Shown: in pieces, positions 37,193 through 49,382 of the stretch
Numbering within the stretch: position 1 is the stretch's first letter
Layout: every line of letters starts with the position of its first letter
Assembly: GCF_020080835.1 (NCBI RefSeq)
Contig: NC_058164.1
Location: 1,674,001-1,738,000 of the forward strand
DNA: 64,000 nt
From: Cotesia glomerata
Taxonomy: Eukaryota > Arthropoda > Insecta > Hymenoptera > Braconidae
Direction: 5' to 3'
Program-made: the position numbers and the translations under genes
The notes under the pieces: model-generated
Told to the model about the DNA's origin: nothing
The model's input: only the letters and a program-made list of their open reading frames with translations
Databases searched by the model: none

Positions 37193-38370
37193 AATTCGTG
37201 TTACTAATACCAAAAGGGCGCATCTCAACATCTACGCTCTTTTGGCTCTGCAAAACCAAAAGGGCGTATAAAAAATTTTTTTTCACTCCAACTAATCTAA
37301 AAAATGTTTATAACATTTAGATCTATGAGAAAAGTGAATAAAAAAATTTTTTTTGTATACGCCCTTTTGGCTCTAAGACAAAAAAATTCTAAAGCCAAAA
37401 GGGCGTATCATTTTTTTTTAATCATAATTATGATTAATAAAGGTAAAAGACCCAGTTATTGACACTGGACTAGTATTTGACACTTGCAATTTTATTTTAA
37501 TTAAAAAAAAACAAATCAACTGTAATAAATTAATAAATATAATTTTTGAATCATTAATTTTAAGAAAATTGGTTTTTTGAAAACATTTAATTTTTTTAAT
37601 TAGAATAAAATTGCAAGTGTCAAACAACTAGGCCAGTGTCAATAACTGGGTCTTTTACCTTATTAGCCTTAAAAAAAAAAAAATAAAAGTTATGACACTG
37701 GTAAAAATAATGACTTTACTCATTTTCTTTGAAGAGAATATGTATTTGATCAAAGAAGAAACTAAAATATCAATTTAACTAGTCACTACTCCGATGCCGT
37801 CTCTATTATTATTATCTTTTGCTTCTAAAAGTAAAAAATAATAAATATATATTACTTGTAAATCTAAACTTTGAAACAATATTTTAGTCTTAAAACAAAT
37901 TCATCAGTTATTACCATCATTAAAGCACAGATTTTTGTAATATCGATGGTATTTTTTTGGAACTATGTCTGACGTACAAAAATGAATCAAGTTATTGTAT
38001 TTTGAACGGGATATTGGAAGCTTAGACTCAAAAAGATTATGAAGATCGACGTCTTTTTTAAATGATTTATTCAAAATGACTGTTTTAAATGATTCCCAAA
38101 AATCTTTTTAAATAAAATGAGTTGAAAAATCATTATTTTTATCGGTGTTATAACTTTTTTTAAGGCTAATAATTAATTACGATTAAAAAAAAATGATACG
38201 CCCTTTTGGCTTTAAAATTTTTTTGTCTTACAGCCAAAAGGGCGTATACAAAAAAAAATTTTTTTATTCACTTTTCTTGTAGATCTGAATGTTATAAACA
38301 TTTTTAGGTTGGTTGGAGGAAAAAATTTTTTTTTATACGCCCTTTTGGCTCTGCATTAGTAACGCGAATT
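37193..38370. mobile_element. Composite foldback element with long terminal inverted repeats
   Basis: The outer ends AATTCGTGTTACTAAT and ATTAGTAACGCGAATT are inverted. The inverted repeats run roughly 200 bases inward and contain several copies of CCAAAAGGGCGTAT and its complement in both orientations. The centre holds a second element (37434-37661) and about 500 bases of AT-rich DNA without an open frame. It lies between the convergent KIAA2013 and mGluR-like genes. Confidence 0.72.
37434..37661. mobile_element. Inner inverted-repeat element nested in the foldback
   Basis: The ends AAGGTAAAAGACCCAGTTAT and ATAACTGGGTCTTTTACCTT are inverted over more than 50 bases, including TGACACTTGCAATTTTA. 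The start resembles the 12281-12424 palindrome (TAAGGTAAAAGCCCC), so both probably belong to one family. Confidence 0.7.
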
Positions 38371-38416
38371 GCTAATCTACCTAATAAAAATAAAAAAGTA
38401 ATTCAGCTAAAAAAAG

Positions 38417-41400
38417 TTAGTCACTTAGAGGACTAATTTGAGCGTCACCGCCATTGACTGCTATTACTGCTTCAGTAGATGCTGATACTGTGGTAATAGG
38501 TTTGTTGATACTACTAGTATCATCATTGTCACCAGTAACGGGACTACTGCGTGAACATGAAGTAACACTTTGTATCGTCTGGCTTCTAGATGGTACAAAT
38601 CTCATACTGTATGTCGAGCGCAATCCAGAGTGTGTTGACGAACTGTTTTGAGCATTACCACCTGAAGGAGCTCCGGCGCTGCCAGGACCACCAGCACTCA
38701 CAGTATTCGTGTGACCAGACCGTACATTTTTATTTGGTTGAAATAGCACCAAGTAAACTTTTGGTATAAAAAGACAACCAAGCACGACAGTCGCCGATAT
38801 ATTGATGCACATACACATGCTGGCAATTTGAATCTGTAATTTAAAATTATTATTTTTAAATAGCTGGATAAATTAAATTTTAAGGATAGAAAAATGAATA
38901 TTAATATTTTAATCTATGTCTCTATTAATGTAAATAAATAACAGATACATGCAGTTGATATTAAACGTGCAAAATTACAAGGACACTTACAAAAAAAAAT
39001 AATGTTTAACAATAATAACTATAACATCTAAGATGTGGATTAACGACACACGTGCGACAACTTGGCATTTAAGTAATAATACCGTGTAATCGTTATAAGT
39101 GCTAAAGTATATGGGAACAAAGGCCAGCCAAACGATGCACGTGGAATACATCGTAAATCCAATATATTTAGCTTCATTAAAGTTCGCTGGTATTTTACGT
39201 GTCTTGAAGGCGTAAAGTGTGCACATTAAGATTAGAACCATGTTATAAACTAAAGACATCATGAGTGAGAATGTTGATACACGACAAGTGAGAACTGCTG
39301 TTAATGGATTTGGATGAATTTCTTTTATGTCGGGTGGTTCGATTATCAACCAGACAATTGTACCAATTAATTGGATTGATGTGATACCTACGTATTGACA
39401 ATGATGGGTTAATATTTACATTTTTTTATACTATTTGTAAGATTATTAGATAATTATTTACAAGTCAGGTCAAACCTATTTTTGGCCATATCTTGGTGAA
39501 ACATTTAAAAATTTTTTTTATTCAGCTTGTTTTTACGACGGATTTATGGTGGGGTTTTGGCTCTCATGTTTTTGGATAAACTTTTTGTTTTATCTTTTTT
39601 TGATGTTTTTGATATATTTTTTTTTTTTTTTTTGAAAAGTACATAAAAAAACGAATAATTTAAAAAAAAAGTTAAATATCACAATTTTCTAAAAATTTTA
39701 TAAATTTTCTTGAAAATTTGTTAAAATTTTGGTAATTAACTTTTTAATGTAAATATTTAACGAATTTATGCCAATATTTTGATAGTTTTTTTTGCCTTTA
39801 AAAGTTGGAAAAAATTTTGGCTCTAATGTTTTTGGATAAAATTTCTATTTTATTTTTTTTTTATGTTTTTGATATTTTTTTTTTTTTTTTTTTTTTGAAA
39901 AGTACATAAAAGAACGAACAATTAAAAAAAAAAGTTTAATATCACAACTTTTTAAAAAATTTATAAATTTTTTTAAATTGTGGTAATCAACTTTTTTTTT
40001 TCTTAATTGGTCATTTTTTTTTTTTATGTATTTAAAAAAAAAATATCAAAATTTTCAAAAAAAAATTTCGTTAAAAAAAATGAAAATTAAAATGGTAGAC
40101 CCCACTTGTAAATAATTACCGCTTATTATTAGCATTGTTATTTTTTATTTTAATAGTTACCCAATGAAATAGCTATTTGACTCTTAGGTGAAGTGTAAGA
40201 AGGCCGTTTTAGACATTTTTTTCCTTGAGTAAAAATTCTTGATATCCGATTTGTTTTTGTTAAAATAGCGCTGTAGCAGATACTTAAACAGAGACCTAAA
40301 CCGATACGTAGATATGTACAATTCCAGCGTGTTGGTTCGCCTAAAATAACGAAACTCATTCCATAACACAAGAGGATTCCAACTAGAAGAACGTAGCACA
40401 GTTCACGTCCCGAGGCCATAATTACTGGGGTATGATTGAATCTATTCAATAAAAATATTCATTAAAAAATCAATAGTTGCATCCAAATTATTTGCATTTT
40501 TATTGAAAAAAAAATAAATAAAGTGGAAATTTTCTTTTAGCTGGAGGTAGAAAAAAAGTCAGAATATCGAATGTCAAAATAAATTCATCCAGGTAAACAG
40601 AATTTTCAAGCGCTACTAAAAGCCTTCAACCATGTCGATATCTCTTTATTCCTGTGACCCAATTAATTCTTATTGAAACTCAAGATGATAAGTATATTAA
40701 TCTATATTTCTATTTAAAATTTATTGCTTCTGAAAATTTCAGTGTCTAGTTTCTAATTCTAAGAGTTTTTTTTAAGTTTAAAGTTTTTAAAATAAAAGTT
40801 GTGCAACAACTAGCTTTTAAATGAGGTAAACTTCACGAAATAATGTTAATTAACAGAGTTTAGTAAAATATATAATTAAATTTTCTGTAAAGTAGTAATT
40901 TAAAATTTACTCAAAAAATTATTTCTTTTGGTTTGCAGTTTCAGTGCATGAGTCAATAGAAAGTGAATTTAAATATAATTTTCACTTTAAATACTCTAAC
41001 TTTTCATAGTCGGATTTAGAAACTTTGCTCTACGGACAATTATGCAAAGCATCAAACTCTCTATAAAAATATGCATTGATGAATTTTTTATTACAACTTT
41101 GATATATAGATAGACTTACTACTAGAAACTATAATTTTTTGCATAATTTAAATCAAATTCAAATCCAGCCGTCACACGTTTTTTATATCTAAAAAAAAAG
41201 TTCAGCTTCCATCAGAATTTTTTTACCGATAAATTGACTTTTTTTTCACTCCATTAAAAAAAATTTACTCTTTTCCAAGCACTTAAATAATAGTATTAAA
41301 TTTTCTAGGTAATACTTACCGTACAAATATAATTATCGTAAAGAGTGTAATTAATATGCCGATACTTGCAAAACTCAAAGGTACTATAGCCCATGGACTT

Positions 41401-44400
41401 GCCCATGTTATTATTTCGGCAGGTATTTTGATACATCGTGACTTTGAGATATTGTCAGGTGCCCATCCGGGCTCACAGTTTCGACATGAGTCATTAAAGA
41501 CATAGGCATTGTCTGGACACTGCATGCAACTCCAGCAACACATATCCTATAAATTAATTATTATTAACTTTTTTTTTCTTTTTAATAATATAATACAATA
41601 AATTTTTCACCACCTTGCCAAATATTAAATAATCAATTATTTATAATTAATTTTTAATATTTAGTTTTTTTTTTAGCTATTTATTTTTAAAGGATTCTGT
41701 AAGCTTTAATTTTTTAAGAAAATTTTGTAAATTATTCTTATTAAAATAAACTAACAACCTTGCAGTCACTATGTGACTGCCGTGACTTGTAAACTATGAA
41801 TAAATTAAATTTTGCTTCATTAAATAATGACTTTTGTTATATTGCACTGCACTTTCTTAAATATTGACGTGTTAAAAGATATAAGCTCATCCCGATTTTA
41901 CACTCATCAAGGACTTTCATTTGAGTACCCACATGAATTTTGATATATTTTTTATATATACAATATATATAATATATACAAATATATAAAATATATGAAA
42001 AGTTGATGTAGGTACTCAAATGAAAGATCTCGATGAGTGTAATGTCGGAGTGAGCTTATATCTTTAAAAATGTCAATAGTTTAAAAGATATTCATTAAAT
42101 TGCACTGTATTTTCTTAATTATTGACCTTTTTAAAGATATAAGCTCATCTCGATGTTACACTCATCAAGAGCTTTCATTTGAGTACCCACATGCATTTTG
42201 ATATATTTTTCATATATACAATATATATAATATATACAAATATATAAAATATATGAAAAGTTGATGTAGGTACTCAAATGAAAGGTCTCGATGAGTGTAA
42301 TGTCGGAGTGAGCTTATATCTTTAAAAATGTCAATAGTTCAAAAGATATTCGTTAAATTGCACTGTACTTTCTTAATTATTGACCTTTTTAAAGATATAA
42401 GCTCATCTCGATGTTACACTCATCAAGAGCTTTCATTTGAGTACCCACATGCATTTTGATATATTTTTCATATATACAATATATATAATATATACAAATA
42501 TATAAAATATATGAAAAATTGATGTGGGTACTCAAATTAAAGTTCTTGATGAGTGTAATATCGGGATGAGCTTATATCTTTAAAAATGTCAATAGTTCAC
42601 AAGATACAGAGTCATTTCTTAATTATTGGCCTTTTTGACGATATAAGCTCATCCCAATGTTACACTCATCAAGAGCTTTCATTTGAATATCCACATGCAT
42701 TTTGATATATTTTTCATTTTTATAATATATACAAATATATAAAATATATGAAAAATTGATGTGGGTACTCAAATGAAAGGACTTGATGAGTGTAACATCG
42801 GTATGAGCTTATATCTTTAAAGATGTCAATAGTTCTCACGATACAAGGTCATTTCTTAATTATGTATCTAAAGATAGATAATTTTTGAATGCAGTCTAAA
42901 TACTTATCATAATAAATTTACTATCGGTGAGAATGATATGAAACCTTGCAAAGGCACAATTTCAAGTCAAGACCTTTGCAATGACTAAATTTCACTAAAA
43001 AAAAACCGATTTTATCATATTAACTATCCTGGACACAAAATTTTTCTTCTTCTCTTAATAATATAGATTTATCTTAAATTGCAGAAGAAAAAATTACCTG
43101 AAAATTTCTGACATATCCAACCGGACAATCACTGCTACAAGCGCTCTGTGGGATATTAGCTTCACCAGATCCACCATGCCACCGGGTCATGTTTATATCC
43201 AGATTTAGTCTGTATGTATAAACACAGCATTTATAAAATAGCTTCTTGTTATGCAAGTAGTTTAATATAAAATACCAAGAGTATGAATAAAATAGCTTAT
43301 TGTTTATCTTCATCCATCTATTATTACTTATTACAATAAAAACATTGACAATCTGGTTACTAATACTTACACTTCTTTCCAGGAACCAATGAGGACGTAG
43401 TCATAACGATTTTCATCAGTATGTTGATACTGATAAATATTATAAAAGCCAAAAGCGTCGCCGTCATTGTTGAATCTTATTTCCGTACCTTGACGACCTA
43501 TAAAAAATTCATGTGATATTTAATGTAAATATATTCACAATCTCGAAGACTAATAAATATCTGTTGGTATTATACAGAGCTCAAAAGCTTGGATATGTAG
43601 AATAATAAGTAGTGACTTAGTCGTTAGATAGTTTAAAGCTTTAAAAATAATACATACCCGTGAAGCTTACATTGCGAATATAGTGAAGAAGATGTTGTCC
43701 TGGTGGTGCTGGCGTCAGACTGTCGCACAGATGGTGCACTGTTCCACGAGTTTTAACACACTCGTCGTTAATAATGTTGTGTACTGCGTGTGCCATCGCA
43801 TACACAGCGTCAACTAAAATATGGTACGGTATTAAATGATTTATTAATGAGATAAATAATTAATCAACTTATCTAATATTAAGCAAGCTTAATTATTTAT
43901 TCTGTCTGTTGAAGATTATTTTAAAACATGATACTGAAATTACCAGACATCTAACAATTTTTCAATGAATTTATTATTATAAAAAAAATATTTTTTTAAA
44001 TTCGCACTTATAATTTTTTTTCAATTTCTTCATGTGGAATTTTTTATAATACTGAAGTTTTGATCATTGTCCATTTTTTAAAATCTTATAACAATTTAAT
44101 TACAATAACAAAAATGATTTTGAAAACTTCCATTAATAATTTTTTTTAATTTTCACATGTGGAATTTTTTTATTTTATTTTTTTCATAATAATTTAATTG
44201 CTATAAAATTATAAAAAAAAAATTTCTAATGGCTATCAGATCAGCTTCAGTGTCATAATTTTTTTTATAAAAATTAAGTTGGCCATCTAAAAATTTTTAG
44301 AATTTTTTTTTATTAAAAAAATTATTACAACAAAATAATTTTGATTTGTAAAAAAATTGAAAAACTGTAAGTGCAATTTTTAAAAAATTATTATTATTTA

Positions 44401-47400
44401 TTTATTTTATTTTAAGTCATTTTTTGACAGCTAGATCACAAACGACTTCTATTTACAACTTATAATATCTTAGGACATAAGCTATATTTTGTTTATGAAA
44501 ATTAAGTTAGCCATCTAAAAATTTTTAGATTTTTTTTTTATTAAAAAAATTATTACAACAAAATAATTTTGATTTGTAAAAAAATTGAAAAACTATAAGT
44601 GTAATTTTTTAAAAAATATTATTATTTATTTATTTTATTTTAAGTCGTTTTTTGACAGCTAGATCACTAACGATTTCTATTTACAACTTATAATATCTTA
44701 AGACATAAGCTATATTTTGTTTATGAAAATTAAGTTAGCCATCTAAAAATTTTTAGAATTTTTTTTTATTGAAAAAATTATTACACAAAAATAAAAAAAA
44801 ATTTCATTTGTAAAAAACTTGAAAAACTGTAAGTGCAATTTAAAAAAAATATTTTTCTGTTCTAATTCAATTATTGAAAAAAAAACCAATAAATTAAATG
44901 TATACCAATAATTTAATGTATTTTAGGAATTAAATTGTCTTTATGCACTGTTCCTGATTGTTGAGTAGGATTTAAAAAAATATTTTTCAGTTTTAATTTA
45001 ATAAATAAAAAAACAATCAAAACGCCGGCTAACTTTAGTAGCATAAATTTTTTTTATTTAATTTAATTGTAAAAATCGAAAAAATTAATAGATGTTTGTT
45101 AAATTGAGTATAATTTAAAAAATAAAATAACTTGCCTACAAATGGAACAAGGCCTTCTTGATCATAATCAACAAGCTCCTCATCACCTGTGCAGCGTTTC
45201 ACCCCAGTTTTAGCTGCTGAAGAGCTAGAATTTTGCTCGATAAAATGGCACTTGTGGTGTTGAGACCAGAACTCACGGAACCATACATTACGACAGTTAA
45301 CCATTTTTCCTGTCTTACTTCCTAATGGATAAGGAACATTTTTTTCCGTCTGTCCGTTGCACTCATTGCCGACTCGAGGTCTTAAATTTTTATAGTACTC
45401 ATCGAAATCTACAGCAAAGATTTTTTTTAATGTATTTTTTCTTGACTTGGTGCCGACATGAGTAATGAGGTAAAGTTTAAGTTTCTATTGTTTGTCAGTT
45501 GGTAGCTTTTAATGTTTTACATACCTTTTAGAGAATTTCCAAATGGCAAGATCGTAATCGCGCCTTGAGCAGCAAACTCTTGATCTCGCACCGGATGAAC
45601 TTTTGCGCCCCACGAGTCACTTCCGACCCACATAAAGTGCCCTGTTCTATTGGCACGAACAGTTGCTTGCAAAAGTTTTCTAATAAAAAATAGTTACTAG
45701 ATAAATAGATGATGATAAAACTAATAACAATAAATATTTAACTCCATTAATAATAATAATGAATAATGAGTAATGATTATTACAATATAAAACTTTTTTA
45801 TTTATGTTAAATTTATTTTGTAGTTTAATTTAACGATCTGGAAGATATTTATAAGTATAAATATAGAAAAGTCACAACAAAAGAAAAAAATAAATATTAA
45901 AAATAAAAATAGAGATGAAATAAATGACAAGAAAAAAAAAATAAATACCTGATGTTATCTTCATCGACAAATAAAATGACGCCTCTGGCATTATGCTTAG
46001 ATCCAAGTCGCTCAATAATACGATCAAAGTCTTCAGCACGTGAATTACGAAGAATTTTTTCACTTATTGCAACACATATGTTATATTCTGAAGCGAGACC
46101 AATGAAGCGGGCTATTCCCTGGAGAATATAGAGGTAAATTAAATTAGATTTTATTCTTTATCTTTATTATATTACTTCTCATATATACTTATATATTTAT
46201 ATACTAGCAACCTTGCAGTCACTATGTGACTGCTGGGGCTTGTGAACTATAAATAAATTAAATTTTGCTTCATTAAATAATGACTTTTGTTAAATAGCGT
46301 TGTAATTTTTTAAATATTGATATTTTTAAAGATATAAGCTCATCCAGATGTTAGACTTATCAAGAGCTTTCATTTGAGTACCCACATGCATTTTGATATA
46401 TTTTTCATATATACATATATATAATATATATAAATCTATGAAAAATTGATGTGGGTACTCAAATGAAAGGTCAGGATGAGTGTAATGTCAGGGTGAGCTT
46501 ATATCTTTAAAAATGTCAATGATTCACAAGATACAAGGTAATTTCTTAATTATTGACCTTTCTAAAAATATAAGCTCATCCCGATGTTACACTCATCAAG
46601 AGCTTTCATTTGAGTACCCACATGCATTTTGATATATTTTTCATATATACATATATACAGAGTGTCCCAAAAGTCACGGACGCCATTGTAGCGTCTGATG
46701 AAAAAAAATAATTCTAAGACGAAAAGTCCTTAGCCATTTTTCAATTAACCGCATAGATAATTAATTATTAATTAAAAATAACGTCTCTTTATTTGTTAGA
46801 GAGAGAGCGCCAGTGTCCAGTAAAGTATGTGCCAAACAAAGACACAACTAACTGTATGACTAACTAGTTTCTAACGTAGTCACACATATTTACTTACACA
46901 TTTACACGTGCAAGCGTCTTCGTTGGAACGCACTTGACTTGACCTAGCGCTCTCTCTCTAACGCATAAAAGGACGTTATTTTAATTAATAATTATCTATG
47001 CGTCTGATTAAAAAATGGCTAAGGACTTTTCGTCTCAGAATTATTTTGTTTATCAGATGCTACAATGGCATCCGTTACTTCTGGGACACCCTGTATAATA
47101 TATAAAAATATATGAAAAATTGATGTGGGTACTTAAATGAAAGGTCTTGATGAGTGTAACATCGGAATGAGCTTATATCTTTAAAAATGTCAATGGTTCA
47201 CAAGATACAAGGTCATTTCTTAATTATTGATATTTTCAAAGATATAAGCTCATCCCGATGTTACACTCATCGAGAGCTTTCATTTGAGTACCCATATGCA
47301 TTTTGATGAATTTTTTATATATACATATATATAATATATATAAATATATGAAAAATTGATGTGGGTACTCAAATAAAAGGTCTTGATGAGTGTAACATCG

Positions 47401-49382
47401 GGATGAGCTAATATCTTTAAAAATGTCAATAGTTCACAAAATATAAGGTCATTTCTTAATTATTGACATTTTTAAAGATATAAGCTCATCCCGATGTTAC
47501 ACTCTTTAAGAGCTTTCATTTGAGTACCCACATGCATTTTGATATATTTTTCATATATACATATATATAATATATATAAATTTATGAAAAATTGATGTGG
47601 GTACTCAAATGATAGGTCTCGATGAGTGTAACATCGGGATGAGCTTATATCTTTAGAAATGTCAATAGTTCACAAGATATAAGGTCATTTCTTAATTGTG
47701 TATCTAGAGATAGAGCATTTTTGAATGTATTCTAAATAATTATCATCATAAATTGACTATCGGTGAGAATGATATGAAATCTTGAAAAGGCACAACTCCA
47801 GTTTAAGACTTTTCCAACGATACCAAATTTAACTATAAAAACCCTTTTTATCATATAATACACTGGTCACAAAATTTCGCTTATTCTCTTAATAATATAG
47901 ATTAAACTTTTAATATTTTATTTTATTTCTTTCAATAATTACTTAGTTAAATTTATCAGCGCGGCATTTTATTAACATATTATTATTATTACTTTTTCAC
48001 CGTAATCCCCTTCAACAGCGACCGTTGAGACGTACTTCCATCCGAGCTGATGTACCACTTCAACCATCGCCTGCGCTTGAAAATTATCCGGTGGTACAAC
48101 TCTGCTGAAGTATTCAAAACGACTTTTGTCCGAGAGCTCTGTGCTCGTCGATGCGTAGCTCAATTGTGGGATCTGTCAAAAGGAATCGCCGAGTAGATAC
48201 ATTAGAGTACTAAAAATAAAGTAAAAATACGAAAAATATAAAAAAGCTGCTGTAACTAGCTGTAGAACTAGAACTAGAGCTAGAGCTGAGCTAAAATTTT
48301 TTTTTCAAATTATATAATTCTAGTAAGTAGTATTTATTTTAGGTAAGTACTAAAAGTTTGGTAAGTAAAAATAATAACTTAGGGTTTGTTACAGTGTATA
48401 TCTTTTCTACCTTGAAGAGCCTCAATATGTTAGCAACCATTATTGAAACGACACTGAATGATGCTCCGATAACTCCAGTGACAGATTTATGAGGCACATA
48501 AAGCGGTGCCTTACCATCTTCGCATTTATACTCGGTCATATCCTTAAAAAAATCAATGGTAATATTTTTGTGAGCTTTGATATCGAGATATTTAAATTTT
48601 TTTCTGTTCCGATTTTGTAAATGTCGGTATAAGTCTAAAGCCGATTTAATATTTCATATTTTATATTTTATATATTAATATTAATGTTTATAGAAATACC
48701 TGATTCATGTATGACCGCACAAATTCCATACTTTGATCTAAAGCATATGTATCACTACTACATGAATCGAGAATAAGTGCTCCAAGGGTGGTATTTGGTA
48801 ACAACTCATCATTTCTATTGATCTCATCGATCGCAAAAAGCATTGCCTCTAAACGCTGGACGCCTTTCTCCTCTTTCACTGCTCCGCACGGTAATTCACC
48901 ACTCAATCCCACAATCTATACTCCAAAATTCAATATTTTGTACTATGTGCATATATTACACACATAACATACATAAATGTATGTAAAAGTAGTAATAATA
49001 TTAACATTATTCGATAACGATAATAACTATTACTATCCTCGTAATAACATCATCAATTTATCAATAATAATTATAATACTAAATTTCATTCATTACCAAT
49101 CAATTAAACCTTGATAAACTGATTGATGTATTAATTAATGCCGTCGTCAAATAACTAAATAATTATGATAATCACCTGTTCGTGCATTGGAAAAATCCCG
49201 CCAAAAATAATATCACCGTCAATTCGAATTAATTTTGAGCTGTTTGCTCCATTGTAATCACTTTTTATATTGCTATAAGCGTTGGTTAAAGAAAACACCG
49301 AAAATATTAAAAATATCCATAGTAATATTATTGAAATTTTAATTAGTGCACTCATCGGGCTACGCCGCTTTTGATTTTTCAT
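38417..49382 (-). CDS. Metabotropic glutamate receptor-like class C GPCR (probable mXR/mangetout type)
   Basis: G-protein-coupled receptor with an extracellular Venus-flytrap domain. Fourteen exons (49382-49176, 48915-48700, 48542-48411, 48172-47993, 46118-45949, 45679-45525, 45408-45136, 43813-43658, 43497-43371, 43209-43098, 41546-41320, 40441-40161, 39387-39083, 38833-38417) join in phase to 985 residues. A signal peptide, flytrap domain, cysteine-rich domain (CCWSCMQCPD), seven membrane helices (one beginning AIVPLSFASIGILITL) and the family motif LFQPNKNV are all present. Residues that bind the amino-acid backbone are kept: YAST, VVPPD, GDYGEK, GSDSW, and the Arg in KGVQRLEAM. The lysine that in mGluRs contacts the glutamate side chain (mGluR1 Lys409) is Leu, in QEGLVPFVVDAVYAMAH. 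This favours the insect mXR type over mGluRA; I leave the symbol open. The exon ending at 45136 uses a GC donor. Confidence 0.92.
39388..40160. repeat. mGluR intron with a tandem duplication
   Basis: A block starting GGCTCT(C/A)ATGTTTTTGG near 39558 is repeated from near 39828, each about 230-270 bases, including a T16-22 tract and GAAAAGTACATAAAA. The sequence is otherwise A/T-rich, with no exon. Confidence 0.6.
40442..41319. other. mGluR intron without recognisable content
   Basis: AT-rich intron of about 880 bases. I see no open frame, clear repeat or structured element. Confidence 0.5.
41751..43067 (-). mobile_element. Non-autonomous Helitron-like element, copy E (4 palindromic units)
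   Basis: On the minus strand it starts A|TCTATATTATTAAGAG at 43067. The 3' hairpin GGCAGTCACATAGTGACTGC is intact, but the final CTAG has become TTAG at 41751. Four inverted-repeat units are present. The element lies in sense orientation in the mGluR intron between exons 43209-43098 and 41546-41320. Confidence 0.8.
43814..45135. repeat. mGluR intron with tandem AAGTTAGC-family repeats
   Basis: A unit of about 225 bases beginning AAAATTAAGTT(G/A)GCCATCTAAA occurs at about 44268 and 44494, with a third, partial copy from 44725. It includes TTTTTGACAGCTAGATCAC and ends ATATTTTGTTTATG. A more degenerate inverted-repeat element precedes it at about 43930-44255. The intron starts with the GC donor at 45135. 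Confidence 0.6.
46204..47901 (-). mobile_element. Non-autonomous Helitron-like element, copy F (4 palindromic units, interrupted)
   Basis: On the minus strand it starts A|TC at 47901 and ends with the hairpin, a spacer and CTAG|T at 46204. It has four inverted-repeat units; the second is split in its centre by the DNA transposon at 46659-47095. It sits in a sense orientation in an mGluR intron. Confidence 0.8.
46659..47095. mobile_element. Non-autonomous DNA transposon with long inverted repeats, nested in a Helitron
   Basis: The left end CAGAGTGTCCCAAAAGTCAC and the right end (inverse, GGGACACCCTGTA) begin inverted repeats of about 120 bases that share AAAGTCCTTAGCCATTTTT. TA dinucleotides flank it, as in Tc1/mariner-like insertions, but I cannot name the family. 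The interior is non-coding with a GAGAGAGAGCGC-type motif on each side. It inserted in the TA-rich centre of a Helitron unit. Confidence 0.72.
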
